Shown here: one piece after another, positions 49,774 to 61,514 of the stretch
Position numbering within the stretch: the stretch's first letter is position 1
How the letters are laid out: every line of letters begins with the position of its first letter
From: Plectrocnemia conspersa
Lineage: Eukaryota > Arthropoda > Insecta > Trichoptera > Polycentropodidae
Length of the DNA stretch: 64,000 nt
Reading direction: 5' to 3'
NCBI GenBank assembly: GCA_009617715.1
Contig: VTFK01000213.1
Span: 62,001-126,000, forward strand
Notes under the pieces: generated by a model
The model's input: the letters and a program-made list of their open reading frames with translations, nothing else
The model's database searches: none
Told to the model about the DNA's origin: nothing
Made by a program: the position numbers and the translations under genes

Positions 49774-50904
49774 TGCTACGCTGTAGTGGCATGCTTGGCC
49801 CTCCTGGCGGCTGGTGCCGAGGATGGGAAGGAGCCGGCGGTAGCATTATCAGACAGCAAGGCCGTAGCCTCTCCAAAAGAGGCCGAATCAGTAGCTGCTG
49901 AAGACAAAAAGCAGGACAAGAGAGGCCTCTACGATTTCGGCTACGGCGGAGATGGTGGATTTGGACACCACGGTGATTTCGGCGGATTCGACGACCATCA
50001 CCATCACCAACACGAAGAACACGTGAAAACCGTCACTGTTGTCAAGAAGGTCCCGGTGCCGTATCCCGTCGAGAAGCAGATTCCATACCCCGTCGAGAAG
50101 CACATACACGTACCAGTGAAAGTTCCCGTACCGCAACCCTATCCAGTGATCAAGCACGTGCCGTATCCAGTCAAGGAAATCGTCAAAGTACCGGTCCACA
50201 TCCCGAAACCGTACCCAGTCACCAAGCACATCCCAGTGCCAGTCAAGGTGCCAGTAGACAGGCCAGTGCCGGTCAAGGTATACATTCCACAACCCTATCC
50301 AGTGACCAAGCACATTCATGTTCCAGTAAAGGTACCAGTGCCCCAACCCTACCCAGTCACTAAGCACATTCCAGTACCGGTCAAGGTCCCAGTCCACGTA
50401 CCTGCTCCCTACCCAGTCGAAAAAATCGTACATGTACCCGTCAAAGTTCATGTTGACAGGCCCTACCCCGTCCATGTACCCAAACCGTACCCAGTACCGG
50501 TCGAAAAGCCAGTACCGTACACAGTCGAAAAGAAAGTACCGTATCCAGTCAAAGTACCAGTAGACAGACCAGTACCTTACCATGTCGACAAACCAGTACC
50601 TTACACAGTCAAGGTCCCAGTTTCAGCCCCATACCCAGTGGAAAAGATCGTCCACTATGCAGTGGAAAAGAAAGTACCGTACCCAGTCAAGGTACCATTC
50701 GACAGGCCAGTTCCTTACACTGTCATCAAGCACGTGCCAGTCACAATCGAAAAGCCAGTACCGTACGAAGTTAAAGTACCGTATCCAGTGCACCACCATG
50801 AGGAACAACATCAAGAAGAACACCATCACGGAGGAGAAGAAGACTTCGGAGGGGAACAACACGAATCTTATGGGGAAAGCTTAGGCGACCATCACAGCTA
50901 CTAA
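49774..50904 (+). CDS. vajk-like: vajk-like gene 3, coding exon 2: secreted PYPV-repeat cuticular protein
   Basis: With exon 1 this encodes 380 residues. Order: signal peptide about 1-19; Ala/Glu/Lys-rich pro-region ending KQDKRGL (Lys-Arg 53-54); short Gly/Asp/Phe linker; His cluster (DDHHHHQHEEH, about 77-87); opening motif KTVTVVKKVP; a PYPV/VPVKV array from about 95 to 345; and a His/Glu/Gly-rich C-terminus (EEQHQEEHHHGGEEDFGG). It is closest to gene 2 by repeat order, but its C-terminus is Glu-rich rather than Asp-rich. The open frame reaches 18 nt upstream of the acceptor, but that in-frame ATG is intronic. Convergent with the ACE-like gene, whose nearest exon begins about 355 bp past this stop. 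Function as a cuticle protein is inferred from family. Confidence 0.94.
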   Translation, partial: CYAVVACLALLAAGAEDGKEPAVALSDSKAVASPKEAESVAAEDKKQDKRGLYDFGYGGDGGFGHHGDFGGFDDHHHHQHEEHVKTVTVVKKVPVPYPVEKQIPYPVEKHIHVPVKVPVPQPYPVIKHVPYPVKEIVKVPVHIPKPYPVTKHIPVPVKVPVDRPVPVKVYIPQPYPVTKHIHVPVKVPVPQPYPVTKHIPVPVKVPVHVPAPYPVEKIVHVPVKVHVDRPYPVHVPKPYPVPVEKPVPYTVEKKVPYPVKVPVDRPVPYHVDKPVPYTVKVPVSAPYPVEKIVHYAVEKKVPYPVKVPFDRPVPYTVIKHVPVTIEKPVPYEVKVPYPVHHHEEQHQEEHHHGGEEDFGGEQHESYGESLGDHHSY

Positions 50905-51076
50905 TCTTTACCCCAGAATCTATTTAACTTGTTTTAAGCAAATCCAAATGTATTTTTAATTGTTTTCTTCAAAGCTTTTGTTATGTATGAAAAAAAAACT
51001 AGACTGAAAATATTTTTTATATATTATTATAAATGTAAACGAGGCAAAACATCTTTATGCGACTAAATACTATCTC

Positions 51077-51082
51077 AATAAA
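51077..51082 (+). terminator. Poly(A) signal of vajk-like gene 3
   Basis: AATAAA 173 bases after the TAA stop. Expected cleavage near 51100 leaves only about 160 bases before the ACE-like exon on the other strand. Confidence 0.65.
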
Positions 51083-51258
51083 AACTAAGTCTATTTACCA
51101 AACTTATATTATTTTATTCGAGCGTTTTCACCACGTTAATTAATACCAATCCGTAACACTCGGCGAGCGGCGCAAAAAAATGAAATTGCAATAATTTATA
51201 CAACGCGATTCAATCGCAAAAAGAGAAAGAGAGGTTTAAATACAATTTTCGCACTTAC

Positions 51259-51357
51259 CTAATGTATGGAATGTTGGCTGGAATGTGATATTTGGAGCCA
51301 GGATCAAAGTCCATCTCAGACCTTAGCACTGGAGGTTTCACACCGCTGTATTGCTCT
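51259..51357 (-). CDS. Ance-3: ACE-like peptidase, exon D (active-site His/Tyr region)
   Basis: A 99-bp exon on the minus strand with a TTTTTAG acceptor and GTAAGT donor (51258 downward), phase 1 to phase 2. It encodes REQYSGVKPPVLRSEMDFDP then GSKYHIPANIPYIR. Against testis ACE numbering this aligns Lys511, His513, Tyr520 and the chloride-binding Arg522. The next residue, catalytic Tyr523, would be in the following exon. ACE needs roughly another 100-150 residues after this point, so the donor must splice to exons further left. No such exon was recognised between here and position 1. Confidence 0.93.
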
Positions 51358-52592
51358 CTAAAAATATAAAACAAATAATTAAAAAAAATTATATACTTTT
51401 AAAAATATTTCTAATTCACAATATTTAAAACAAAAAATTACAAAATTCTGCAATATTTAAAATATATTAAAGAAAAGCCAAACCCATCCTAAACAAATTA
51501 CCATAAGGAAAAAATCGTAGTGTTTATGAGAACTTTCATTACGTCAAGATGCGTCTGAATAATTCATTTAGGTTTGTGTTTAAACAGCAAATGTCAAAAT
51601 GAGTTTCATAGACATTTTAGAGCAGCATATAATTTCACTAGCATCTATGATTTAAATTATATTTTCGCTAGTAAAAATATATATGTATATTTACCGGTGA
51701 AAATTCATTCTGAAATGATTTCACTGAAACGCTAATAAAATTATATATCCACTGGTAATACATATTTACATATCTTTTTATGATCATACAACTACTTTTA
51801 TTTAAAAAATAAATGTATTTTTTGTGGAAAAATACGTAAATTTTAAGCAAAAAAATAATATTTTAATTTTTAAAGAAGTCATCATATCTAAATTACTTTT
51901 TATGAAACTTATTGGCGTCTCACGCTGCGCGTGGATAATCTGATTAGATTGTCATTTAAATTTTTGTCTATTTTGCTATCTTTTATTTAATTAAAAATAA
52001 AATTTTTCCTCTCTCATACAAAATATTGTATAAGGAAATATTTAAATTGACCACGGTAAATTTTATGCAAATCAAGTTTAATACTTTTCATGTTTATTTT
52101 TTATTAAATTATCATATGAATAAAAATAAGCACATCTACATTTACTAAAAGACTCTAGAATACAACCAGTGGTTCTTAAAATTTTATTTTATGAAAATTT
52201 ATTACAGCAAATATTATTGTTATGTGCCTTTAAATCGGGGTGTTGAATATTATTATGTGAATTTGACCAGTGTTTCTCAAACTTTTAAATGTATAACATA
52301 AATAGTATTTAGAAAATTATTATAAACGTAGTTTAGTAGTATTTTATATATATAAAAAAACTAAAAATCATTAATTCTTGTATCATTAAAGTACACGCAG
52401 TGAAATAGCTATTTTTTATTATTTTATTTTATTTCCAGTAAATACATATATCATTAAAAATACAAATAATGTGTATTGGCAATTTATTTTTATATCATAA
52501 AACTAGTTTTTGGTGAAAATTTATGAATCTTAGTTGTACTAAAATACGAAATTGGATATGCAACTAAAAAACTAAATCGTATCATTGAATAC
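51358..52592 (-). other. ACE-like gene intron between exons C and D
   Basis: A 1,235-bp intron. It contains a copy of the dispersed AT-rich repeat (51480-51790) and a hAT-style terminus CAGTGTTTCTCAAACTTTTA at 52268-52287 without an identifiable partner end. Confidence 0.85.
51480..51790. repeat. Dispersed AT-rich repeat, copy 4
   Basis: Has CAAACCCATCCTAAACAAAT, GAACTTTCATTACGTCAAGA, ATTTAGGTTTGTGTTTAAAC, AGAGCAGCATATAATTTCAC and 'CGCTAGTAAAAATATATA'. This is the same order as copy 2 at 21055-21470. Confidence 0.65.
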
Positions 52593-52836
52593 CTTAGTCT
52601 CCACCAGTGGCAGTTGTACTGTTCCTTCCTAACTTCCTTTGAGAACACATCCCATCTCCATTTGTCCATGGTCAAAGCGAAGGGTAAAAACGCAACTTTG
52701 TCCATAGCCATAGCAAATAAGTAATTGGTATCGTGCGCTAAATCATCGATAGATTTCTGCACCAGTCCCAACGTCTGGAGATGTCTCGGGCTAGACACCG
52801 AGAGTGCAATAGCCTCGCCGAGAGCCTCGTGGAAAG
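52593..52836 (-). CDS. Ance-3: ACE-like peptidase, exon C (third zinc ligand)
   Basis: A 244-bp exon (TTTTGCAG acceptor, GTATTC donor). It begins AFHEALGEAIALSVSSPRHL, placing the third zinc ligand Glu (Glu411 of testis ACE) in FHEALGE. It continues with NYLFAMAMDKVAFLPFALTM and DKWRWDVFSKEV, which match the conserved ACE DKIAFLPF and DQWRWRVF blocks, and ends YNCHWWRLR. Phases join exactly to exons B and D. Intact, with no stop. Confidence 0.96.
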
Positions 52837-53834
52837 CTGCAAAAGAATACGATTATGATTAATTCGCATCGAATATCGCGATATTACACTTTCTAATAGC
52901 GCATGTTAATAACGCGTGGAAAAAAGAACGAAATTGACTCGATTGCGCAACGCACGACAATCGGCTCTGGATTCGTGTAACGCACGTTGCGCAATACCAA
53001 AGTAATGCTAAATAAAAAATAGTTTTAGGTATGTATGTGTTGGTATTGAGACAAATGAGGTTGCAGATAATGTCTCAATGATCGTAATGACTGATGAATG
53101 GCACCGATGTGTTTTTTTGCATGTGGTAGTTTGTCGAAGAAAACGAGCTAATGCGCTACGAATGCTTGATGAGATTGTTTGTGTTTTAAAAATGTGCTAG
53201 AAAACTTTCTATGGCAATAAATTAAAAAAACAATTTTTTAGTGATTTTTGTACTTTTTGCAATATGTATAGAAACTTATAATAAAGCGAGAATAATAATA
53301 AAAAATATTATTTAAACAATATTTTCCGTTTTTCTTTACAGTGTTTTGCTGGTAATCTATATTTTTTAATTTTCTATAATACATGAAATATTCAGGTTTT
53401 TTTTTTTCTAGCAGAAGACAATTTAATAATAATATTTTACAATATGCTTTGCTCTGAATTTCTATGTCAACTTCTCTTTAAATACTAATAAAAGCAAATA
53501 CAATATAATATCGATAAACATATTTTGATTGTATTCTTAGATTAATTCTTTAATTACTACTTAGTCATTACATAAATCATTATATAAGTACTAAAACGAA
53601 TAGCTTTAAAAAAAGCAGCACTAATCCCAATCAATCTCGATTCATTAGATCATAACGTTTGTAGTACATTAATTTTGCACAATTGACAATGGGTAAAGAA
53701 AAAGCAGCTGGTTTTTAAATTAATTGAATCTAAGTGGATTAATATAGTTGAAAACTATAATGTTGCCAAAAAATTGAATCTTGTTAAGCCATTGAATACA
53801 AATATATGCGATTAAATCAACGATCCTGATTTGC

Positions 53835-53965
53835 ACATTTCAGATTTAATTAATTGGTAATATCCGAAAGACCTGGATTCAATTCCAGTATAAACCTTTG
53901 TTACTTTAAATTTCAATTAAATCTGAAGAACAGAATTGATTATCTTTCATTCAGAATTTTTTAGC
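53835..53965 (+). repeat. tRNA-derived SINE, family B-like
   Basis: A GGTAATATCCGAAAGACCTG head with box-B-like GGATTCAATTCC, followed by CCTTTGTTACTTTAAATTT and CTGAAGAACAGAATT. The downstream part aligns with the copy at 32995-33115. Confidence 0.5.
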
Positions 53966-54299
53966 ACAAAAACATCCTGTAACAATAAGACTGATCTATT
54001 TTATCACCTATGTCAACACTTCCTGTATTCAGTTGTAATTTACCATCGTTTTACTAATCGTGAAATTCTGTTGACAGCTGTTTTTTAAAACACGTAGTAC
54101 TAAAATAATATTTTCCACGTTTTATCTCATATTATTATAGAATAACATTAATTTTAATATTACTAGATTTTAAAAATACATGGAAAAATACACTTATTTA
54201 TAATAAAGATATTTACTTACATACCCAGTAAGTCGAAATAAAATCCATTAAATCAGCAAAAAAATAATAAATTTAGACTAGTCTTAATTGATACTGACA

Positions 54300-54445
54300 T
54301 AAAACTTGATATCTGTGTTTTTGGCATGTTTAGAGATTTCATACTTAAGACATGAGTTTGAATCCCATGAACATTATTGTTTTTTTAATTTTTAATGTAC
54401 CTGTAAAATCGAAATTAGTGATTATTATTTAATATATAATTCCGA
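54300..54445 (+). repeat. tRNA-derived SINE, family B
   Basis: A tRNA-like head with box-B-like GAGTTTGAATCCC (54353-54365), a T-rich linker, then GTACCTGTAAAATCGAAATT and AGTGATTATTAT. The core matches the minus-strand copy at 12645-12765. Confidence 0.6.
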
Positions 54446-57090
54446 TCGATCACAATAAATCATGTTTTCTAGATTTTCCTAATCTTACGGATGAATCTCG
54501 TTATGATTAATTCAAATCAAGCTTAGTCGGACATATTAAAAAGATAAAACATGATGAGATATTTTGGCAATTATAGAATATTATTTGTATGATATAAAAA
54601 ATCTGTCGATTTAGCTTTTAGCTTCAAGCGACTTTAATTCTCATTTCGCCATTATAATAAAAACAATCACTTAATTTTTTACAGAAATCAACAATAGATG
54701 ACATAATTAATTTTATGTCGTCTGTTGTCAAGTATTAAAGTAGTATATGACATTTGTAAATGTAAATTAAACTTTGTACAAAAACTTATATTATATAACA
54801 TACGACTCTCATTTTAAGTATTATGAAATGGCTATAAATTTATATAATATTGCATGACCTTTTAAACACTTGCATTTTACTGGTCGTTAAAAATGCAGTT
54901 AAAGCATATCAATATATCATCTAAATTTCAACAAGAAAAGATAATAAAAAAACTATTACTTTTCCTATACAAATTATAGACGAAATATATGCATATGTCA
55001 ATTTCGCACATCAATCTTAAAAGCGTTAAGCCGATAGACTAGACTTGACTTCCTATGCCATATTAGAAAACGTGACTTTGAGAACATCGAGTCAAAGAAC
55101 TTACGTAATAACTAATCACTTTTATCAAAACCAGATCGATATCATTTTCTTATTATTCAATAATAGACGCACATAGTTACGCCACAGGCTGTGAAATTAT
55201 GTAATTATGAATAATTCCATAAATCTATTGTATAACACACTAGGATACTGGAAGTGCGATAAATAATCACTATACTTTAAATTAAATCATTTGTTTTTTT
55301 ATTATTATCCGTAGTAATAGTTACTAAGAAACATTGATAAATGAATTAAACAAAGTTTTTAAATAATCTTAACGTGACGTCAGACAGAGTGCAGATTCAG
55401 TTCAAGTTTATAATACTACTCATATTTTTTTCTGCACGTTCAATCAAAAATGAGTTCTCACACAACTAAAAAGTCTGCGGCTTGTGTAACATATAAAAAA
55501 ATCAAACATGTACATATTATTGTAACACAACTCCACACTAGACGTCGTAAGTAGTAAGCATTATTTTGATTCGGTCGCATAAAAAACCGCATTTGAGTCG
55601 AAATTTTGCAATTTAACGTAAATTTTCATTACTTTCGACACACAATCTGATAGATGGAAATTAAACGTTGCGAAACGACGTATGAGCATAATAATCGGAC
55701 GGAAGCGATCGACTTTCGAAATTTCGCAAAATATCAATTAGTCTGAATAATAAAAATCACGCATGTAGTCGATTATGTACGAAAATGCATACGTGAATTA
55801 TAAAAATTTATTTTTTATTTAAAAAGTACAATTCATTGAGTATGACAGGCGTGACCAACCAGTAACGAAATTCTCCATTAAAATAATTTTATTTTATGTA
55901 TAATAATACTTGGGCTTATACGTCATTGGTGGGCTATAACAGCTTATATGAATCGAATTAAATTTATAATTTAATATATAGCTTTGTAACACTGCAAAAA
56001 ATACGTTTTCATTTTACGATCTTTATGTGTGTGTACAAAAAGACGCTCTGATCCTATTTAAAGGGAGAAATAAAGTTGTAATGTTTTTTTTATTTTTTTT
56101 CAGATGGCAGCACAATCAGCTTTAGTTTTTGCTCTAGAATAAATACTACAGAACCCGTCGTTAAACATCAGAAGTCAAAAAAGGTAGATACTAACTGTTT
56201 CACAGATAACCATCAGCGAACTTATCGGGTAGATTATGTGCTAAAATATAATTTCACGAAACTGAAACATTTAATATTTTATTTCCATTTTGTTGAACTT
56301 TCAGTTCCATTCAGGTTATAAAATTTTGCTATAATTGGCAAATATATAAATTCAATCAAATAAACTATAAAAATACATTATAAAAATAGTATTATACTAC
56401 CCATTAACTTACACATGCGAAAAAGTAAAATGGAATAAATTTTAGTTCACGTATGATCCCTTTTTTAGACCTAAATTTTGTTGATTAATGTAAAAATTAA
56501 TTTTTTGTATTTAATATGAATTTTCAAATCAGTAAAACATTAAAAAAATATGTTCATTTTTAACAATGTTTGACTAATTCTTATACACTTATTACAAATA
56601 AACCTAACGAACCATCTATATTTCTTAGTGGTAATGGCAACTGCATAAATGAAGTCAAATAATATGCAATACATAAGTCAGATTATCTTACAAATTACTG
56701 TATAAAATATTTTAATTCATGTTTTATAATACAAACATGTAAAATGTTATAAAACGCTTATGCAATTATGCTTTTTTTGTTAACTTTCTTCGCGTCTTAA
56801 CCATAGTCAATTATCGAACTATAAATAAGTATTTAGCATAATTGAAAGTAAAAACCATGACACATAATGTGATCCACAATAAAAATAAATTAAAACAGTT
56901 GAGTAGTTTTAGGTGAAGAGTCAAACTTCGATATGATTAAAATATTCTGTTTTGACAATACAGATTTTAATATTCAAAATACATTTGTGGAAGATCATAT
57001 AGAACCACCTTTATGGGGATTCATTCTTGAAACTTGCGTAATTATAACCAAAAGTAATTATTTAACAATAGTGCGATCACACGTTTCGAT

Positions 57091-57834
57091 TCTCATTACG
57101 TCTAGTTCCCTCATAAATAACACGCAAGGATTCTCCGGTGCATTGAATGAATATTTCTTATTCTTAAAACTCGCGCTAATTTACTGTGATTAAAATGATC
57201 ATCCATCACCAAGGAAAGAATACAATAGCGTAAAGGATGATACCTCACAAAAGCCCTTGTTACGCCCAGAAATAATCACATAAAAAACGTTCACGCGTTA
57301 TTCAAAGAATATTTCTTTATTGCGAATCAATAAATCACCGGATCCACAAGATTCCCGTTACAGTATACGACCTTGGACAATGCCCATCAAGCAAATGTCA
57401 CTTTCTAAATGCGCATAATTATTTCGCTGTTCTAAGAAACGAGTATATCTATTGGCTGGACAATTGCTGCATGATTGTGATTCGTCGGTTTTTGTGTTTA
57501 AGGTTTGTCTCCAAAGAAAGTCACAAGCAATCACTCAAAGACTCCGGCAGACACTTGAAGAGACTAACAGATTCACCCCGCCTGGGAGACGCGCCTCCGG
57601 CCTGAGACTACCGAGCACGATCATCGCAGCGAGAGGAACTACCTCCATTGCCACGCTAATTACGTGAACTCTGAAGATCTTCCACGGACATCATCCCCGC
57701 GCCAGCTTCTCCACTACCGCTCGAAAAATAACGATCTCGCCCATTATAATAGCCGCAATATATATAAAATAATCTAATAAAATTCTCACTAGTTTCCACC
57801 TGCGTCTTACTAGCTGCGAAGTCGCACCCCACAG
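57091..57834. repeat. LTR-like repeat, fuller copy
   Basis: Starts from TGTTACGCCC at 57258, a common start for insect Gypsy/BEL-type LTRs, and could end at CACCCCACA near 57834, giving TG...CA and about 575 bp. Near the right end are TATATATAAAATAATC and AATAAA, as expected of a promoter/poly(A) region. The interval 57340-57480 matches 61740-61830, and 57100-57215 matches 61515-61680 in rearranged order. The GC-rich 3' part (57560-57720) contrasts with the intron. No coding domain and no clear target duplication. Confidence 0.5.
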
Positions 57835-58750
57835 GGTGGACCTCGACTTGATATGAACACGCAAAATTCAAATCCCGAAATATGAACAAAGAGCAATTAA
57901 AAACTAAAGGAAATGCTTTGAATGTTTTAAAAGAAAAAAATCTATGGAATGTATAATTTACACAAATAAAATTACAAAAAAAAACATCAAAATCTTGGAA
58001 GAGCTCTGAAACTATTTTTGATTATGCAAACAACAGTAGCTAAAAGAAAAATGCGTTTTAGTTCAATTCAGTGAAAATATAATAAGAAAAGAAGGAGAAG
58101 CTCAAAACCGAGGTTAACTGTAATTTTTATCTAAAATCTTCAGTGATTTATGGTGTCTTAATTTTACATATACGATATTCTCTATGAGATGAACTAGTTC
58201 ATTAAAAATTATTTATTATACGTAAGTGTATGACTTAGCTTAATTTTATTTAATTGTTACAATATTCATTCGTGAGATTAGAAAAATCTAGTAAAATCTA
58301 ACCTGGGGTGATCGTTCGGAATTATAATTATATAATAGTCACTGATTTTCAAGATATGATAAAAATTTAAAGAGATTCTTATGATTTAGGTATTACAAGT
58401 CGCATGATATTTTTATAAACTTGTGATAACCCTCAAAAACAATGTACTTAGAGAGTACAGTAATGGAAATTACTAAATTAGAATTTTATTTAATTCAAAA
58501 TTCAGGATTCAATTAATAGCACAGTGAGAATATTAATTGTAAATATCATATTTGCGGTTCACATATTGGCTACCACTGGCAAATGCTGTAGCGCAGAACT
58601 AATCATATCACTATTGGCGGATCGATGTTTTCTTCAGTCTTAACGAGGGACTGGCGCAGCGCGGTGAATCATTGCTTATTATGATTACAGCAATCCAAAT
58701 ATAAACCTGATTTTGCTACAGTTGAATTTTCAACAAAAACAAATAAGCTG

Positions 58751-58789
58751 TTCGATAAAAAGAAACAAATTTAGTTTCTTTTTATCGAA
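58751..58789. repeat. Perfect 16-bp hairpin
   Basis: TTCGATAAAAAGAAAC (58751-58766) is exactly complementary to GTTTCTTTTTATCGAA (58774-58789), with a 7-base loop. It lies in the large ACE-like intron. Confidence 0.88.
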
Positions 58790-61034
58790 ATTGAATTTAA
58801 TTATTAATTATTTTTATATAAATATATATTTAGTAGGGTTGTTATTTCAATAGTTTTGTCAATATGCCGCGTAGCACAAATTTTTCAAATATTTTTCTCA
58901 CAATAATTTACAACAATTAATCAAATCTTCTAAATGATTATAACCGGTTTTGTATATATGTATATTCAATACGTTCTGCCAATAGAAAATAAAATAGGTT
59001 TATTCATAAAATGTATTTTAAGTATATATTGACTTAGAGAATAATTAAGAAACATACGTTGGAATGCTATAGAGTAAAGACAATACCACAGGAAATGGAT
59101 ACTGAATGTTTTCACAAATTCGATATTTTGTACAAATTAAAATAGTGGCGGAGAAACTAGTTTTTTAAGGAAATGGTAATTGCCTTTTGTAATGCGATTT
59201 TATATAGCTCCAAGAATTATGTTTTATCTTTAATCCAAGAAGAGCCAAACAAAGATGAATTATAAAATATTTATTTCACTCTTGCTAAACAGACAATTCA
59301 GCAAGATTATCTTTAAAACTTATCATTCCGTGAGATAAATGAAATCCGGATAACACGACACACTACTTTTAAATGTATAATGCAATAACCATAATATTAT
59401 TGTGTTTATTTATTCATTGATACAAATACACTTTTTTTATATGTCATTTAAAGTTATATTATATATAATTTTAATTATTATTTAAAATTTAATTGTAAAC
59501 AACATTTAGACTATACAAAACATATCAGGCATGCTCAACCTATAGTGTATTTCCATGCCACATTATTTCTTTTGCCTTTGATATATTTTTTTATATTTTA
59601 ATTAAAATAAAATGTTAATTTGATTTTTATGAGAATAGCGAATAAAACACATCGCGTAGAAAACGACTGGTCGCGTTTTAATATGGAAAATTTGAAAGCG
59701 ATCATTATTAACGACGGCCCGAGTGGATTTCCTAGTTTTATAAAGCAATAGTTCACTTTCGTTGCAGTAATATTTAACATTTTATGTGCTCTGATTGCAA
59801 ATACCGTATGCACGCGGCGACTAGCGAACGGTGACGAGCGATTAATCCGAACGTTAATCGCGGATTTCGTTATTTGTTTATTATTATTACAAGAGAAGAA
59901 ATGAGGTTATACATCAGAGAGATTTAACTATCGATAATAAAAATAAAAATATAATTTTAATTGCAATAATCTCTCCCTGTACTTTTTTAACTAGTTGTTC
60001 TGATATTTGTGTAAAAGTGTTTAAAGCCTTATTAACTTGCGTCACAAAAAATAATACGTAATTACATAGATTTCAACTTACTGCCATTCATTTATCGATC
60101 AATTGCTTAACTATCTAAATCATAAATTTCACACATCATTTTGATTAATGGCATTAAATTATATTGAATGTAAACGTGAGTGTGTAAAATAAAGCTATAA
60201 ATTAAAATAATTTTCGCAAAAACGTATTTAAAGTAATTAACTTGATTTCTTGATGTTTTGCGTGTTTTAATATATTTTTTTACATTATATTACAATAGTA
60301 ATTAATGTGCAAATGTAAATTAAAAAAATCACATACGTACAACTAATAAAATGAATTAAATATAAAATTATGTAAAGATGTGTTTTTAAAATGCAAGAAA
60401 ACGCATTTTTGAGTTTATTACGTGTCGAACTAGTAAGTAATGTAATTTAGTAATGCACTTTCACTTGATAAGTGTTTTGCAAAGATATATTATGTTTGTA
60501 TGGATCTGTTACTCTTTGATACCCAGGTACAGTATTACATGGTTCGATATTAATAAAATATTATATTCTAATATATAAAGCCATGTAAATACATTTTACA
60601 ATATTAATTCTAATGCATTTTTACTGTTATATAAAGTAATCGACTATAAAACCAATACAGCTATTTTTATTTATAATATTATATCTATTTTAAATAACAA
60701 TTTTAGATTGTAGCATAATTTTTAGGGATTGTTATTATCCTTCCTAGTTAAAAAAATAACTTCCTATTCTGATTAAATATATACAAATAAATGTAAATAT
60801 TTAACTAAGATATTGTATTATAAAAAATCAATAACCACATTTTAAAAGTAAATACTGGTCATATTATAATTTTTATTTAGATCAAAAGCGATTTTTTTTT
60901 TACTTAAATTTACCCTTTTACTTGAATAGTTTTGCAGTATAGTTATCAAGGTTTATCTTAATACATCGATGCCCTTTATTGTAAATTAGCTTAAAAACTT
61001 TATAATTACTACTTTTATAGGAAAACAAAGTCAG

Positions 61035-61330
61035 TCAAAGTTAGTCAGTTAGGCACTGGACTTTTAATCTAAAGGTCGTGGGTTCGGGTCATGACATGAA
61101 TTTTTATTTATAAAAATTCGCAATTACTACAAATCGGCCCTGTCTGTATAGTAACAACATTGATTGTAAGCTGTAATTATAGTTTTTTTATTAAAATAAT
61201 AGACGTCACTGATTTACAGATTTATTTGAGTCTCGTTTATCACCACTTATTTATAGATTTTGCTTGTGCTTTACTTGGGGTTTAAAGCATTGGGCTCATG
61301 CCTGATGATTTTGTTAAAATTGTTAATTAA
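61035..61330 (+). repeat. tRNA-Lys-like SINE, family A
   Basis: The head AGTTAGGCACTGGACTTTTA then ATCTAAAGGTCGTGGGTTCG closely resembles the middle of an insect tRNA-Lys(UUU), including the TTT anticodon in CTTTTAA and box B GGGTTCGGGTC. It lacks a pairing acceptor stem. It is followed by GAATTTTTATTTAT, AATCGGCCCTG, GTAACAACATTG, a GTCACTGATTTACAG block and AAGCATTGGGCTCATGCCTG, all aligned with the copy at 12295-12640. Confidence 0.78.
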
Positions 61331-61514
61331 TGCTCTTCGATTAGGGATTGCAATAATACCAGTATTACCGATAGACAAAACAATCAAAATCGGTAAAAAT
61401 AATCCGAGTAAAGCTGGCATGTTTCACTATAGTGATTAGCAAAACCCAAACATTCAAATACCCCGAAAATTATTATTAAAATATGTATAATACTTTAATA
61501 ATATTGTGGGGTCT

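Noticed and set aside
49888..50583. Minus-strand open frame of 231 codons opposite gene 3
   Set aside because: Shadow of the repeat array; no signal, no splice context, biased composition.
61040..61110. Functional tRNA-Lys gene
   Set aside because: Anticodon and T-arm regions look right, but the acceptor stem does not pair and the segment continues into a SINE body shared with other copies.
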